Shown here piece after piece: positions 43,333 through 53,082 of a stretch of 64,000 nucleotides of DNA. Position 1 is the stretch's first letter, and every line of letters starts with the position of its first letter. Source of the DNA: Pontibacter sp. HSC-36F09. Lineage in GTDB: Bacteria; Bacteroidota; Bacteroidia; Cytophagales; Hymenobacteraceae. Location: NCBI RefSeq assembly GCF_024171605.1, contig NZ_JALKAA010000006.1, forward strand, positions 176,696 through 240,695, written 5' to 3'. The translations under genes were made by a program, and so were the position numbers. The notes beneath the pieces were generated by a model, which saw nothing but the letters and a program-made list of their open reading frames with translations, searched no databases and was not told the origin of the DNA.

Positions 43333-44532
43333 TTACTCAGGCAAGCTGATTTTCCCCATCAGCACAGAGGGCACGCGACGCTTGCCAGGACCGAAATGGA
43401 TGGGCTCGCCCACCAGGCATTCATTGGCCAGGGTGGCAAACAACACCGCCTCTTTTGCATCCGGCGACACCCCGAGCTCGGCCGTGTTCCGCACCGTAGC
43501 GCCAGGTAAAAGCGCTTCAATATTTTGTATGAGAAGCGGATTGTGCATACCGCCTCCACTCAGGAAAATTTTAAAATCAGCATCTCCAAGCGAGCGGGTC
43601 AGGGCCCCGCAGATGGCAACAGCTGAAAACCGGTTCAGGCTCGCCATGACGTCTTCCGGGGATAGGTGCTCTGTGTCGGATCTGCGCTGTGCTTCCGCCA
43701 GGTATAAGAGGTTGAACAGCTCCGGGCCAGTTGTTTTGGGAAAGTCCTGCTCAAAGAAAGGATGATACAGTAAGGAGGCCACCAGTGCCTGGTTGTAGGT
43801 ACCTCTCCTGGCGATGGCAGCATCGGCATCATAATAGGTACCAGGAAACTGCTGCTGCACATAGGCATCCATCAACGTATTGCCAGGCCCTACATCGGTC
43901 GAGAAGATACGGCTGGTGTCCAGGTCGCCGGGCAGAAAGGTAAAGTTGGCGATACCGCCGATGTTGAGCATGATCCGGTTCTGATCCTGCTTCGAGAATA
44001 GCAGGTAGTCACCGTACACGGCCAGTGGGGCGCCCTCTCCGCCTGCAGCTACGTGCTTCTGCCGGAAATCACTCAGGGTGATGACACCTGTACCCATAGC
44101 GATATGGTCGCCGTCACCAATCTGCAGCGTCGCATCCGGCATACCTGCTACACCATGCAGTGACGCCGGGGCATGATAAATGGTTTGACCGTGGCTGGCA
44201 ATCACGTCAACTTCAGAAGAATCCACCCCCCACTCCTTCAAGCTTTTGTTGATGAGTTCTGCATGGAAGCGTCCGATGTAGGCATTGAGCAGGCAGACAC
44301 GCTCCAGATCAACTTCCCGTTTTGAGAAAATAGCTTTCACTTCCTTTTTGAAAGTTTCATCATAGGGCATAGTCGCAAATTCCCTGAGATTCATGCAGGT
44401 TTGGGTACCCTGCCCCTCAAATTCACAGAGGGCAATGTCAAGGCCGTCAAGCGAAGTGCCTGACATGAGGCCGATGATGGTTCTTTTCTTTTTACTGGCA
44501 ACCCTAAAGAGTTGACTTAATACTTTATTCAT
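43333..44532 (-). CDS. anmK: Anhydro-N-acetylmuramic acid kinase
   Basis: AnmK converts 1,6-anhydro-MurNAc from peptidoglycan turnover into MurNAc-6-phosphate using ATP. The 399-residue product carries the ASKHA-fold motifs IGLMSGTSLDGLDIALCEF near 20-38, SHGQTIYHAP, LNIGGIANFTFLPGD, STDVGPGNTLMDAYVQQ and FLSGGGMHNPLL. The N-terminal ~15 residues are somewhat longer than usual. It lies 50 nt upstream of susC on the same strand without an intervening terminator, suggesting that the transporter may import muropeptide-derived sugar. Confidence 0.93.
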   Translation of the reverse strand: MNKVLSQLFRVASKKKRTIIGLMSGTSLDGLDIALCEFEGQGTQTCMNLREFATMPYDETFKKEVKAIFSKREVDLERVCLLNAYIGRFHAELINKSLKEWGVDSSEVDVIASHGQTIYHAPASLHGVAGMPDATLQIGDGDHIAMGTGVITLSDFRQKHVAAGGEGAPLAVYGDYLLFSKQDQNRIMLNIGGIANFTFLPGDLDTSRIFSTDVGPGNTLMDAYVQQQFPGTYYDADAAIARRGTYNQALVASLLYHPFFEQDFPKTTGPELFNLLYLAEAQRRSDTEHLSPEDVMASLNRFSAVAICGALTRSLGDADFKIFLSGGGMHNPLLIQNIEALLPGATVRNTAELGVSPDAKEAVLFATLANECLVGEPIHFGPGKRRVPSVLMGKISLPE

Positions 44533-44680
44533 AAATTAATTAAATTTGATATGACAAAAAGTCAAAAGAACCATAGGTTCTTCATACGAAACATATAAAG
44601 TTTAGGTAATATAGGCACAGGCGAATTTCCGCATAATCAGGCAGAAATTCACAAGTAGGTGATGGCTATGATTGGCTTTA

Positions 44681-45382
44681 TCAGAATCGTATAATCCGCC
44701 CGTCCTCCATTTCGATGATGCGGTGACTGTTTTCGGCGAATTCTGTGTCGTGAGTAACGATGAGCAGCGTTTGGTTGTGCTCCTCGGTAAGCTCTTTGAA
44801 GATATTGAACACAATGTCGCTGTTGCGCTTGTCGAGGTTGCCGGTGGGCTCGTCACCCATGATGATGTGCGGGTCGTTGATGAGGGCGCGGGCAATGGCG
44901 ACCCGCTGCTTCTCCCCGCCCGAAACACGGTAAGCCGACTGCATGGCCAGGTGGTCTATGCCCAGCATTTTAAGCCGCTCCATGGCGCGGTGCTCTATTT
45001 CCTGTTCGCTAAACCTACCCAACTTCAGGCCGGGCAGCATCACGTTGCGCAACACCGTGAACTCGTTGAGCAGGTAATGAAACTGGAACACAAAGCCGAT
45101 CTTCTCGTTTCGGATGCGGGCCAGTTCCGGATCCGGCCGGCCAGACATGAGCTCCTTATCAATGTAGAGCTCGCCGGTATAGTCGGTGTCCATGGTGGAG
45201 AGGATGTAGAGCAGCGTGGACTTGCCGCAACCCGACTTGCCGATCACCGACACGAACTCCCCTTTATTCACGGTGAACGTGATATCGCGGAGCACCTGCA
45301 CCGTAACGGGATCATGGAACTCCTTGTTGATGTTCCTCGCTTCGAGTATAACTTCCTGCATCTTTTCCTGGCTGCCTTTCAT
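44681..45382 (-). CDS. ABC transporter ATPase (MacB/LolD type)
   Basis: A ~234-residue nucleotide-binding subunit with Walker [13 protein letters not shown], signature [15 protein letters not shown], Walker [13 protein letters not shown] and the H-loop IVTHD. It belongs to the LolD/MacB group. The frame opens at 45457 inside the permease gene; the ATG at 45382 (MKGSQEKMQ), 8 nt after the permease stop, is a better start, and a second ATG lies at 45361. It is the last gene of the adaptor-permease-ATPase operon. Confidence 0.92.
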   Translation of the reverse strand: MKGSQEKMQEVILEARNINKEFHDPVTVQVLRDITFTVNKGEFVSVIGKSGCGKSTLLYILSTMDTDYTGELYIDKELMSGRPDPELARIRNEKIGFVFQFHYLLNEFTVLRNVMLPGLKLGRFSEQEIEHRAMERLKMLGIDHLAMQSAYRVSGGEKQRVAIARALINDPHIIMGDEPTGNLDKRNSDIVFNIFKELTEEHNQTLLIVTHDTEFAENSHRIIEMEDGRIIRF

Positions 45383-45389
45383 CCTATAC

Positions 45390-46649
45390 CTATTTGCCCC
45401 TGATGATCTCAACCGGGTCCACCCGGCTGGCCTTGCGAGCCGGGAAGAAACCGGCAAAGTACGTCGTGATCAGTGAGAAAATCCCGCCGATCACGTAGTA
45501 CACCACATCGTAGTTAACCGGATAAGTCGTGATGGTAGGCAGTGCTGCCGTCACGAAGGGGATGTTGTCAATGACGACCGAGAATAGGAAACCAAACACG
45601 AGTCCTACCACACCCCCGAAAAAGCCGATGCTCATCGCGATCAGCAGAAACACCAGGTTCACATCCCGGCCCGAAAAGCCGGTGGCCTTGAGGATGGCGA
45701 TGGAGTCCATCTTCTCGTAGATCATCATGTTGAGAATGTTGAAAATACCGAAACCCGCCACGATCAGCAGCGTGATGCCCACGGCGTAGGAGATGAGCGA
45801 ACGTACGCTGCTGCCCGTCTCGAACTGGGCGTTGGCCGTCTGTATGTCTTCGGCATCGACATTGAAAAGCTGCGCATACTCCCTGGCGACGGCCGGAGCC
45901 TGCTCCAGGTCATGGAGCTTCACCTGGATGTCGGTCATGTAATTGGCCGGCTTGCCGAGCAGCTTCTGGGTGGTGGCAATGGAAGCATAGCTCTGCACCT
46001 TGTCGATCTCTTGTATACCTGACTGGAAATACCCTACCACTTTCAGCGAAAAACGCTCGCCCTGGGCCGTCGTTACCTGCACCACATCGCCTATGTCGGC
46101 CACCAGTATATCGGCCAGCCCCTTGCCCAGGATGATGCTGTTGGCCACGTTTTTGGCATCGATGGGATTGCCGGCAGTCACGTAATCCTGGAAGTTAAAC
46201 AGGCGGCTCTCCTCCTCCACATCGATGCCATTGATCACACCGGTAATCTCGATTGTGCCCTCGTTGTAAAAGACCTGCGCAAGGAGTTTGGGGGTGGCAC
46301 CCAGCACCCGCTCATCGGCTTTCACGGTCTGCAGAATGGGGCCGCTGTTGTAAATCTCCTGCCGGGAGATGCCGGCTTTCACGGAACTGATAAAGTTGTA
46401 GGAGTCCTTGTACTGCCCGGCCACATTCACCGGCTGGTCTTCGCTGGGCTTGATCTCGTTATAAAGCCGTACATGCGGCGTGCGGTTCAGGATGAGGCCA
46501 TCAAGCAGGTCGTTAAGGCCGTTCATAAAACCGAGCAGCGTGATGAACATGGCGATACTGAAGGTTACCCCAACGGCGGCCACTAGTGTCTGCCGCCAGC
46601 GGGCCAGCAGCATGGATTTCGCGATGCTATATATCAGTTTAAAATTCAT
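45390..46649 (-). CDS. FtsX/MacB-type ABC permease
   Basis: A 419-residue inner-membrane permease with one N-terminal helix (about 22-45), a large periplasmic domain to about 285, and three C-terminal helices with the FtsX pattern (AVGITLLIVAGFGIFNILNMMIYEKMDSIAILKATGFSGRDV). Such mechanotransmitting permeases, with a separate ATPase and an adaptor, export lipoproteins, peptides or drugs through an outer-membrane channel. It is 2 nt from the adaptor stop upstream and 7 nt before the ATPase start. Substrate unknown. Confidence 0.92.
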   Translation of the reverse strand: MNFKLIYSIAKSMLLARWRQTLVAAVGVTFSIAMFITLLGFMNGLNDLLDGLILNRTPHVRLYNEIKPSEDQPVNVAGQYKDSYNFISSVKAGISRQEIYNSGPILQTVKADERVLGATPKLLAQVFYNEGTIEITGVINGIDVEEESRLFNFQDYVTAGNPIDAKNVANSIILGKGLADILVADIGDVVQVTTAQGERFSLKVVGYFQSGIQEIDKVQSYASIATTQKLLGKPANYMTDIQVKLHDLEQAPAVAREYAQLFNVDAEDIQTANAQFETGSSVRSLISYAVGITLLIVAGFGIFNILNMMIYEKMDSIAILKATGFSGRDVNLVFLLIAMSIGFFGGVVGLVFGFLFSVVIDNIPFVTAALPTITTYPVNYDVVYYVIGGIFSLITTYFAGFFPARKASRVDPVEIIRGK

Positions 46650-46651
46650 CG

Positions 46652-47734
46652 CTAAGGCTTCACGATCACATCCTCTTTCGAAAGTCCCTCCACGATCTCC
46701 ACTTTCTGGTAGTCTTTCAGCCCGGATTTCACAGGCACGCGCTCGCCGTTCTCATTCAGCACATAGGCACCCTCCACCAGGTATTCGCGGGGTATGGTTA
46801 GGGCATTCTTTTTGGCCTGAATGATGATGTTGGCCTCGGTGGTCAGGTTAGGGTATAGCGCGTCGGGTTTGGTTACAAAAGCAGCTTCCACGGTAAAAGA
46901 GCGGGTGCGCTCGTTCATGGCCGGGTTGATCTTGGTGATGCGCCCTTCAAATACCTGCCCTCTGTAACTGTCGAGGTTGAGCAGCACTTGCTGGCCTGGT
47001 TTCACACGCGCTATATCGTATTCGTCCACCTGCAGCTCCAGGATGAATTCATCGGCATCGCCCAGCACCGCAATCGGCACCTGCGGACTCACCAGCTCGC
47101 CTTTCTCGCGGAGCACACTGTATACCTTGCCGTTGGTTTCGCTCTTCACAGTATAGTCGTCGCGCAGGGTCTCGCTGATCTGCAGGTTCTTCTGCGACTG
47201 ACGGGCGGCAAAATCCAGCTGTTTTTTGAGGTCGTTGTAGCGCAGGCGGGCGGAACGGTAGGCCGTCCGGGAATTTTTGTAGGCTAATTCGCGCTGCTCC
47301 AACTCCACCCGGGTACCAATCTGGCTGGCCCAGAGGTTGCGTTGCCGCGCCAGCAGCAGCGAGTCGTTGCGCATGCGGCTTCGGGCCAGGTCGATGGACT
47401 CCCGCAGCTCGGTCAGCTTTTCGGCATTGGCACCGACACGGGCGTATTCCGCAGCCAGTCGGGCATTCTCTGTGTTCAGTTGGGCGGCCTCGTTGCTGAT
47501 GCGGACGAGTGTTTCGCCCTTTCGCACGGTGTCTCCCTCCGTCACCAGTATTTCCTCGATGATGCCGCTCACAACCGGGTATACCTGGTATTGGTTGCGA
47601 CTTTTCACGAGGCCGGAAGCGTAAACGGCTTCCGAGATATCCTCCACAGTTGGCTGTGTTGTTTCCTGGCTCTCTCCACAGGAAGTGAAAAAGACCAGCA
47701 GCAAAAGCAGTTGTAAATAGTGTTTTATTGACAT
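46652..47734 (-). CDS. MacA/HlyD-type periplasmic adaptor lipoprotein
   Basis: A 360-residue membrane-fusion protein. The N-terminus is a lipoprotein signal (LLLLLVFFTSCGES, Cys near 19). A barrel-sandwich half (VYPVVSGIIEEILVTEGDTVRKGETLVRI) at about 48-80 is followed by an α-helical hairpin at about 85-200, then the second barrel half (YTVKSETNGKVYSVLREKGELV) and β-barrel regions. It would connect the FtsX-like permease to an outer-membrane channel, which is not encoded here. First gene of the three-gene operon. Confidence 0.92.
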   Translation of the reverse strand: MSIKHYLQLLLLLVFFTSCGESQETTQPTVEDISEAVYASGLVKSRNQYQVYPVVSGIIEEILVTEGDTVRKGETLVRISNEAAQLNTENARLAAEYARVGANAEKLTELRESIDLARSRMRNDSLLLARQRNLWASQIGTRVELEQRELAYKNSRTAYRSARLRYNDLKKQLDFAARQSQKNLQISETLRDDYTVKSETNGKVYSVLREKGELVSPQVPIAVLGDADEFILELQVDEYDIARVKPGQQVLLNLDSYRGQVFEGRITKINPAMNERTRSFTVEAAFVTKPDALYPNLTTEANIIIQAKKNALTIPREYLVEGAYVLNENGERVPVKSGLKDYQKVEIVEGLSKEDVIVKP

Positions 47735-48020
47735 GATCCCTCAAACGTAAAAGACACTATGCAGCAGCACTTTCAATCGCCTTATACCTGTCCGATCTTT
47801 TGAAGATCAGCTATACCTGCTGTGAGCAGGGCCGGAAGGGTGCTGTGCTTCAAATGTACTACATTCAGTACACGATTGCATGATGATGCGTAAGCTATAA
47901 AGTATATTATTTGATAACTGATATATGTTTCACTTAGAAATGACAAGTGTCATAGAAAGGGCCTCACGGTATTACGAAATTTGTCCGATAACGAACTTCT
48001 AACCTCAAACCAATAAGATT

Positions 48021-48794
48021 ATGAACGAAATGAAATCTAATCAAGCCAAACTGTTTGATGGAAAAGTGGCGCTGGTAACCGGTGGCTCCTCTGGCATTGG
48101 CAAATCAGCTGCTTTGCTCTACGCCCGCGAAGGAGCTAAGGTAGTGGTGTCCGACATCCATGAGGAGTCAGGCATGCAGGTCGTGCAGGAAATTGAGCAA
48201 CTGGGCAGCCAAGCTATTTTTGTATCGGCCGATGTCTCGAAGCCAGAGGACTGCGAGCGCATGGTGCAGCAGGCTGTCCAAAAATTCGGTCGGCTGGATG
48301 TTGCCTTCAACAACGCAGGTATAGGCGGTGAATCCAATATGATCGGCGACATGAGCATCGAGGGTTGGAATAAAGTCATCAGTATTAACCTCAACAGTGT
48401 GTTCTACTGCATGCATTTCCAGATACGGCAGATGCTGCAGCAAGGCGGCGGTGCCATTGTCAATAATTCCTCCATCCTCGGACAGGTGGGCTTTGCCAAC
48501 TCAGCTGCTTATGTAGCGGCAAAGCACGGTGTGGTGGGCCTGACTAAAAATGGAGGCCTTGAGTACGCTTCCAAAGGTATACGCATCAACGCTGTCGGTC
48601 CGGCCTTTATCAAAACCCCTTTGCTATCCGGCATGGGCGAGGAAACGCTGCAGTTCCTGACATCCAAGCACCCAATAGGACGCCTGGGAGCCCCGGAAGA
48701 AATAGCAGAGCTGGTGATTTGGCTCAGTTCCGACAAGGCTTCTTTCGTATCGGGGGCCTATTACGCTGCCGATGGGGCCTACCTGTCACAGTAA
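48021..48794 (+). CDS. Short-chain dehydrogenase/reductase (SDR)
   Basis: A 257-residue classical SDR. It has the cofactor motif VTGGSSGIGKS near 19-29, NNAGIGG near 95, the catalytic Ser in NNSSILGQ, and YVAAK with catalytic Tyr and Lys. Asp in VVVSDIHEE after the second β-strand favours NAD over NADP. It reduces or oxidises an alcohol/ketone of unknown identity. The start is ATG at 48021. Monocistronic, 121 nt before the P-type ATPase gene. Confidence 0.92.
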   Translation: MNEMKSNQAKLFDGKVALVTGGSSGIGKSAALLYAREGAKVVVSDIHEESGMQVVQEIEQLGSQAIFVSADVSKPEDCERMVQQAVQKFGRLDVAFNNAGIGGESNMIGDMSIEGWNKVISINLNSVFYCMHFQIRQMLQQGGGAIVNNSSILGQVGFANSAAYVAAKHGVVGLTKNGGLEYASKGIRINAVGPAFIKTPLLSGMGEETLQFLTSKHPIGRLGAPEEIAELVIWLSSDKASFVSGAYYAADGAYLSQ

Positions 48795-48914
48795 ACGCTC
48801 GTACTACTTACTGAATACCACCTGCTTCCATAATTCAGATACTCACCTTGTATTGGAGTTATAAGGGTCCGGGCGGGCATTTCGCTGCCGCGCAGGTATA
48901 GACGTCAAGTAAAT

Positions 48915-51680
48915 ATGCGTGTAACGGAGAAAAGAAGTCCACAAAGAACAACTTTACCCCAGGATTGGCACAGCCTGGACGCGCAGGAGGCACTTGAGTT
49001 GCTTCAGGTTGACCAGAAAAAGGGGCTTGCAGACGAAGAAGCACGAAAGCGCCGGGAAACGTACGGACGCAACATCATGACGCAGCAGAAAAAGCAGAGT
49101 GCCCTGGTGCTGTTTCTGCTGCAGTTTCACCAGCCGCTCATCTACATCCTGCTGGCCGCCACCGTTGTCACGTTGCTGCTGGGCGAGTACATCGATTCGA
49201 GCGTTATTTTCGGGGTTGTTCTGATCAACTCCATCATCGGCTACATACAGGAATCAAAGGCCTTGGCCGCCATCGACGCCCTGTCCAAAAGCATGTCTGC
49301 GAAAGCTACTGTGCTGCGCGGGGGCAGTAAACAGCAAATCGATGCTTCGGAACTGGTGCCCGGCGACATTGTGCTGCTGCAGTCCGGCGACAAGTTTCCG
49401 GCCGATTTGCGGCTGGTGCAGGCCCGCGACCTGAAGGTGGACGAATCGGCGCTGACCGGGGAGTCGGTGGCGGTGGAAAAGCATGCAGAGCCTGTGTCCG
49501 CAGACGATGTACTGGGCGACCGCTTTTCAATGGGATTCGCCTCCACGGCGGTGACCTACGGGCAGGCCACCGGCCTCGTGGTGGCCACCGGCGACAAGAC
49601 CGAGGTGGGCAAAATACAGGAATCCATCTCTGGCGCGCAGAACCTGGACACACCACTCACCATCAAAATAAAGGAATTCAGCAACCTGCTCCTTAAGGTC
49701 ATCCTGGCGCTGTGCGTCGTGCTTTTCCTGGTAGAGTACCTGAGGGGAGCGGACGTGTCCGAAACCTTTATGCTGGCGGTAGCTCTGGCAGTAGGCGCTA
49801 TACCGGAGGGTTTGCCCGTGGCTGTTACCATCATGCTGGCGCTCGGGGTTTCTAAAATGGCCAAACGCCGCGCCATCATCCGCAAGTTGGTGGCCGTGGA
49901 AACCCTGGGCAGCACCAACGTAATATGCTCCGATAAAACCGGCACGCTCACCGAAAACCAGATGACTGTGCAGCAGATCGTAGCCGGAACCGAAAAGTAT
50001 ACTGCTACCGGCCTAGGTTACCGACCGGAAGGTGAAATCCAGCAAGAGGAAAGACTGGCAGACCTGAGCCACAACAAAGCCCTGGAGCTGTGCCTGAAAG
50101 CCGGTTTGCTCTGCAATGACAGCACCCTGAAAGAGAAAGACGGGCAGTGGCTGATAGAAGGCGACCCCACCGAAGGGGCGCTGGAAGTGGCCGCCCGAAA
50201 AGCCGGACTTGAGAGGCGAACGTTGGAGGAGCAGCAGCCCCGCCAGGACACCATACCATTTGAGTCAGAATACCAATACATGGCCACACTGCACGGCGGC
50301 GACAGACCCGTTATTTACCTTAAAGGGTCTGTAGAAGCCGTGCTGGAGCGCAGTAGCAAAGCCCTGCTGCCAGACGGCGAACCGGGCGAACTCGACAAGG
50401 AACAGATCGATAAGCAAGTAGAGCAAATGGCCGGCGAGGGGCTGCGCGTACTGGCTTTCGCCATGCTGGAGGCGACCGAAGGCCATACGCAGATCGACCA
50501 CAAACACACCAGCTCCGACCTCATATTCCTGGGACTGCAGGGCATGATCGACCCGCCCCGCGAAGAGGCCATGGAGGCCGTGGCCCTGTGCCAGCGCGCA
50601 GGCATAGACGTGAAAATGATTACGGGCGACCATGCCGTGACAGCCGCTGCCATTGCCAGCCATATTGGCTTGAAAGGACGACAGGACAACGGGAAGCTGG
50701 TAGCTGTGACAGGCAAGCAGCTGCAGCAAATCGGTGACCAGGAACTGCCCGACATCGTAGAGAAGACAGCTGTATTTGCCCGTGTAGCGCCAGAACAAAA
50801 ACTGCGATTGGTCAAAGCCCTGCAGTCATGTGGCAATGTGGTGGCCATGACGGGCGACGGTGTGAACGACGGCCCGGCCCTGAAGCAGGCCAATATCGGC
50901 ATCGCCATGGGTATTACCGGAACCGACGTGGCCAAAGATGCCTCGGACATGGTGCTCACCGATGATAACTTTTCGTCCATAGAAGGCGCCGTGGAAGAAG
51001 GGCGTGGCGTGTTCGACAACCTGACGAAGTTCATTGTCTGGACGCTTCCTACCAATTTAGGTGAGGCGTTGGTGGTACTGCTGGCCATTGCGCTCAATTC
51101 TCGGCTCCCCATGCAGCCCGTGCAGTTCCTTTGGATCAACATGACCACGTCGGTGTTGTTGGGACTCACGCTGGTTTTCGAGCCCAAAGAGCCCGGCATC
51201 ATGGACCGTCCACCACGTGCGTCTAACCAACCACTGCTCACCTCCATGCTTATCAAGCGGACGTTGCTGGTAGGCTTTTTAATGCTTGCAGCCGCCTACG
51301 GCCTGTTTCAGTACGAGCTGGGCCAGGGTGCAACGCTCGTGGAAGCCCAGACCGTAGTCACAACGGTGTTTGTGGTAGTGGAATCCTTTTACCTACTCAA
51401 CTGCCGCTCGCTGGTGAGGCCGATTGGCCAGGTTGGCTGGTTTTCAAACAGGTGGGTGTACTACGGCATTGGCGTCATGTTCCTGGCGCAGGCGCTCTTC
51501 ATCTACACGCCGTTCATGAATATGCTTTTTGGCACCAGTCCGCTGGAGGTCATGCAGCTGCTGCGCATATTTGGGGCGGGAGTTGTTGTGTTTACAATTA
51601 TCTCTATCGAGAAGGAGATTCGCTTCAAGCTGGGCGCTAAAAAGCTGGAGGCCGCGAAAAAGGAAGAACAGCTAACCTAG
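48915..51680 (+). CDS. Cation-translocating P-type ATPase (calcium type, P2A-like)
   Basis: A 921-residue ion pump. Order of features: N-terminal cation-ATPase region at about 16-85, M1/M2 helices, actuator motif TGES near 183, the M4 cation-site PEGLP, phosphorylation motif DKTGTLT with Asp340, a KGSVEAVLERS nucleotide-binding site, MITGDH, GDGVNDGPALK, and the C-terminal M5-M10 helices. The layout matches SERCA/PMR1-like Ca2+ ATPases, although Mn2+ or other cations are possible. A hydrolase gene starts 8 nt downstream, so the two are co-transcribed. Confidence 0.92.
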   Translation: MRVTEKRSPQRTTLPQDWHSLDAQEALELLQVDQKKGLADEEARKRRETYGRNIMTQQKKQSALVLFLLQFHQPLIYILLAATVVTLLLGEYIDSSVIFGVVLINSIIGYIQESKALAAIDALSKSMSAKATVLRGGSKQQIDASELVPGDIVLLQSGDKFPADLRLVQARDLKVDESALTGESVAVEKHAEPVSADDVLGDRFSMGFASTAVTYGQATGLVVATGDKTEVGKIQESISGAQNLDTPLTIKIKEFSNLLLKVILALCVVLFLVEYLRGADVSETFMLAVALAVGAIPEGLPVAVTIMLALGVSKMAKRRAIIRKLVAVETLGSTNVICSDKTGTLTENQMTVQQIVAGTEKYTATGLGYRPEGEIQQEERLADLSHNKALELCLKAGLLCNDSTLKEKDGQWLIEGDPTEGALEVAARKAGLERRTLEEQQPRQDTIPFESEYQYMATLHGGDRPVIYLKGSVEAVLERSSKALLPDGEPGELDKEQIDKQVEQMAGEGLRVLAFAMLEATEGHTQIDHKHTSSDLIFLGLQGMIDPPREEAMEAVALCQRAGIDVKMITGDHAVTAAAIASHIGLKGRQDNGKLVAVTGKQLQQIGDQELPDIVEKTAVFARVAPEQKLRLVKALQSCGNVVAMTGDGVNDGPALKQANIGIAMGITGTDVAKDASDMVLTDDNFSSIEGAVEEGRGVFDNLTKFIVWTLPTNLGEALVVLLAIALNSRLPMQPVQFLWINMTTSVLLGLTLVFEPKEPGIMDRPPRASNQPLLTSMLIKRTLLVGFLMLAAAYGLFQYELGQGATLVEAQTVVTTVFVVVESFYLLNCRSLVRPIGQVGWFSNRWVYYGIGVMFLAQALFIYTPFMNMLFGTSPLEVMQLLRIFGAGVVVFTIISIEKEIRFKLGAKKLEAAKKEEQLT

Positions 51681-51688
51681 CGTATACC

Positions 51689-52507
51689 TTGGTGAAAAGG
51701 GTGATCGGAGCATCGGTTTTAATTTGTATCGTATACCTTGTGGTGATGGGCTTACTTTCATTTCAGCAGGAGAAGCTGATTTTCTTTCCGGAGAAACTTC
51801 CGGCAGACTACACCTTCCGTTTCGACCGGGAAGCAGAAGAAATACGTATACCTGCGCCGGACGGTGTACTGCTGCATGGCCTGCTTTTCAAGGCAGAAGC
51901 GTCAAAAGGGCTGGTGTTTTACCTGCACGGCAACGCGGGTTCAGTGGCCAACTGGGGTTGGGTGCACCAGGCCTATACCGCCCTGGGCTATGATGTGTTT
52001 GTGCTCGACTACCGCGGCTATGGCAAAAGCCAGGGCAAGATAAGCAGCGAGCGCCAGTTTTACGACGATGCTGAGGCAGCCTTTCTGGAAGTGGCGGGCA
52101 GGTATAGCGGCCAGCAGATCATTGTCGCCGGCTACTCCATCGGAACGGCTGCAGCAGCGCGGCTATCTTCTCTGCATACACCCACTTTACTGCTGCTGCA
52201 GGCGCCTTATTATAGTCTCAGCGATTTAATGCAAAGCCTGTATCCTTTGGTGCCGGGTTTTCTGCTTCGTTACAAATTCGAGACGTATACCTTTGTGGCG
52301 CAAACCAAATCGCCCATCGCTATTTTTCATGGTGAGCTGGACGAGATCATTTATCCGGGCTCCTCCGAAAAGCTGAAGGCACATTTAAAACCGTCGGACC
52401 AGGTCATATTGCTCAAAGGCCAGGGCCATAACGGCATGAACGAGAACCCGGCTTTCCGGCGCAAACTGGCAAAAGTGCTCAGCAAGCTGTCACCTGCAGC
52501 GCCCTGA
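51689..52507 (+). CDS. Membrane-anchored α/β-hydrolase
   Basis: A ~272-residue serine hydrolase with an N-terminal membrane anchor (SVLICIVYLVVMGLLSF) and the FFPEKLPADYTF segment typical of the BEM46/YfhR-like group. The motif HGNAGS gives the oxyanion turn, GYSIGTAAA the nucleophile Ser, GELDEIIYPG the acid and GQGHNG the His. The start is TTG at 51689 or GTG at 51692; no ATG is available, and the spacing to the ATPase stop (8 nt) supports coupling. Substrate unknown. Confidence 0.85.
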   Translation: MVKRVIGASVLICIVYLVVMGLLSFQQEKLIFFPEKLPADYTFRFDREAEEIRIPAPDGVLLHGLLFKAEASKGLVFYLHGNAGSVANWGWVHQAYTALGYDVFVLDYRGYGKSQGKISSERQFYDDAEAAFLEVAGRYSGQQIIVAGYSIGTAAAARLSSLHTPTLLLLQAPYYSLSDLMQSLYPLVPGFLLRYKFETYTFVAQTKSPIAIFHGELDEIIYPGSSEKLKAHLKPSDQVILLKGQGHNGMNENPAFRRKLAKVLSKLSPAAP

Positions 52508-52589
52508 ACTTATACCTGATCATGCATGGTGCTACACCTAAAAAAGGCACTGTGGCAATAAAAATTAAAACACGAAAAAAGAAGAAAAC

Positions 52590-53045
52590 ATGGAAGGCGT
52601 TTTTAACACAACCGGTCGGACAAACATACCTGACTCCTATACCTACACCCCACAAAACGAACAGGAAGCCTGGATTGCCATAATGCACGCCTGCGTGGCC
52701 GTAGACGACGATGTGGCCGACGAAGAACTGGACGAAATGGCGCAAACCCTGGCTGACCTGCCGCTTTTTGAAGGGCACGACATCATGGCCTACAGCCGGA
52801 GTGTCTTTTATGCGCACGTGCAGCTGGGCAGCAAAATATTGATCGACAACTCGGTGGACTTGATCTCAGCGGAGAACCGTCCCGCGCTCTTTGCCCATAC
52901 CATCCAACTGGTGCTGTCAGACAGCGTGGTGACCGAAAAAGAGGAGGAACTGATACAATACCTGTACTCTGCCCTAGATATGGATGAGAATCAGGCACAG
53001 GAGATCGTCCGGGAAGTATTGATCCTCAACAAGGACAAGAAATAG
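52590..53045 (+). CDS. TerB-like protein
   Basis: A 151-residue helical protein. Residues 22-145 fit the TerB fold: acidic, metal-binding helices (VAVDDDVADEELDEMAQTLADL, NRPALFAHTIQLVLSDSVVTEKEEELIQYLYSAL). TerB-domain proteins are associated with metal or tellurite stress. No ter cluster surrounds it. It follows the hydrolase by 82 nt on the same strand. Its role near a Ca2+-type ATPase is suggestive of cation homeostasis, but unproven. Confidence 0.82.
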   Translation: MEGVFNTTGRTNIPDSYTYTPQNEQEAWIAIMHACVAVDDDVADEELDEMAQTLADLPLFEGHDIMAYSRSVFYAHVQLGSKILIDNSVDLISAENRPALFAHTIQLVLSDSVVTEKEEELIQYLYSALDMDENQAQEIVREVLILNKDKK

Positions 53046-53082
53046 CCCGGCTATACCTGCTGTGGCGCGAAACCCTTACCTG

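Noticed and set aside
50315..51256. 313-codon minus-strand frame
   Set aside because: Antisense to the P-type ATPase; Ser/Thr-rich shadow peptide.
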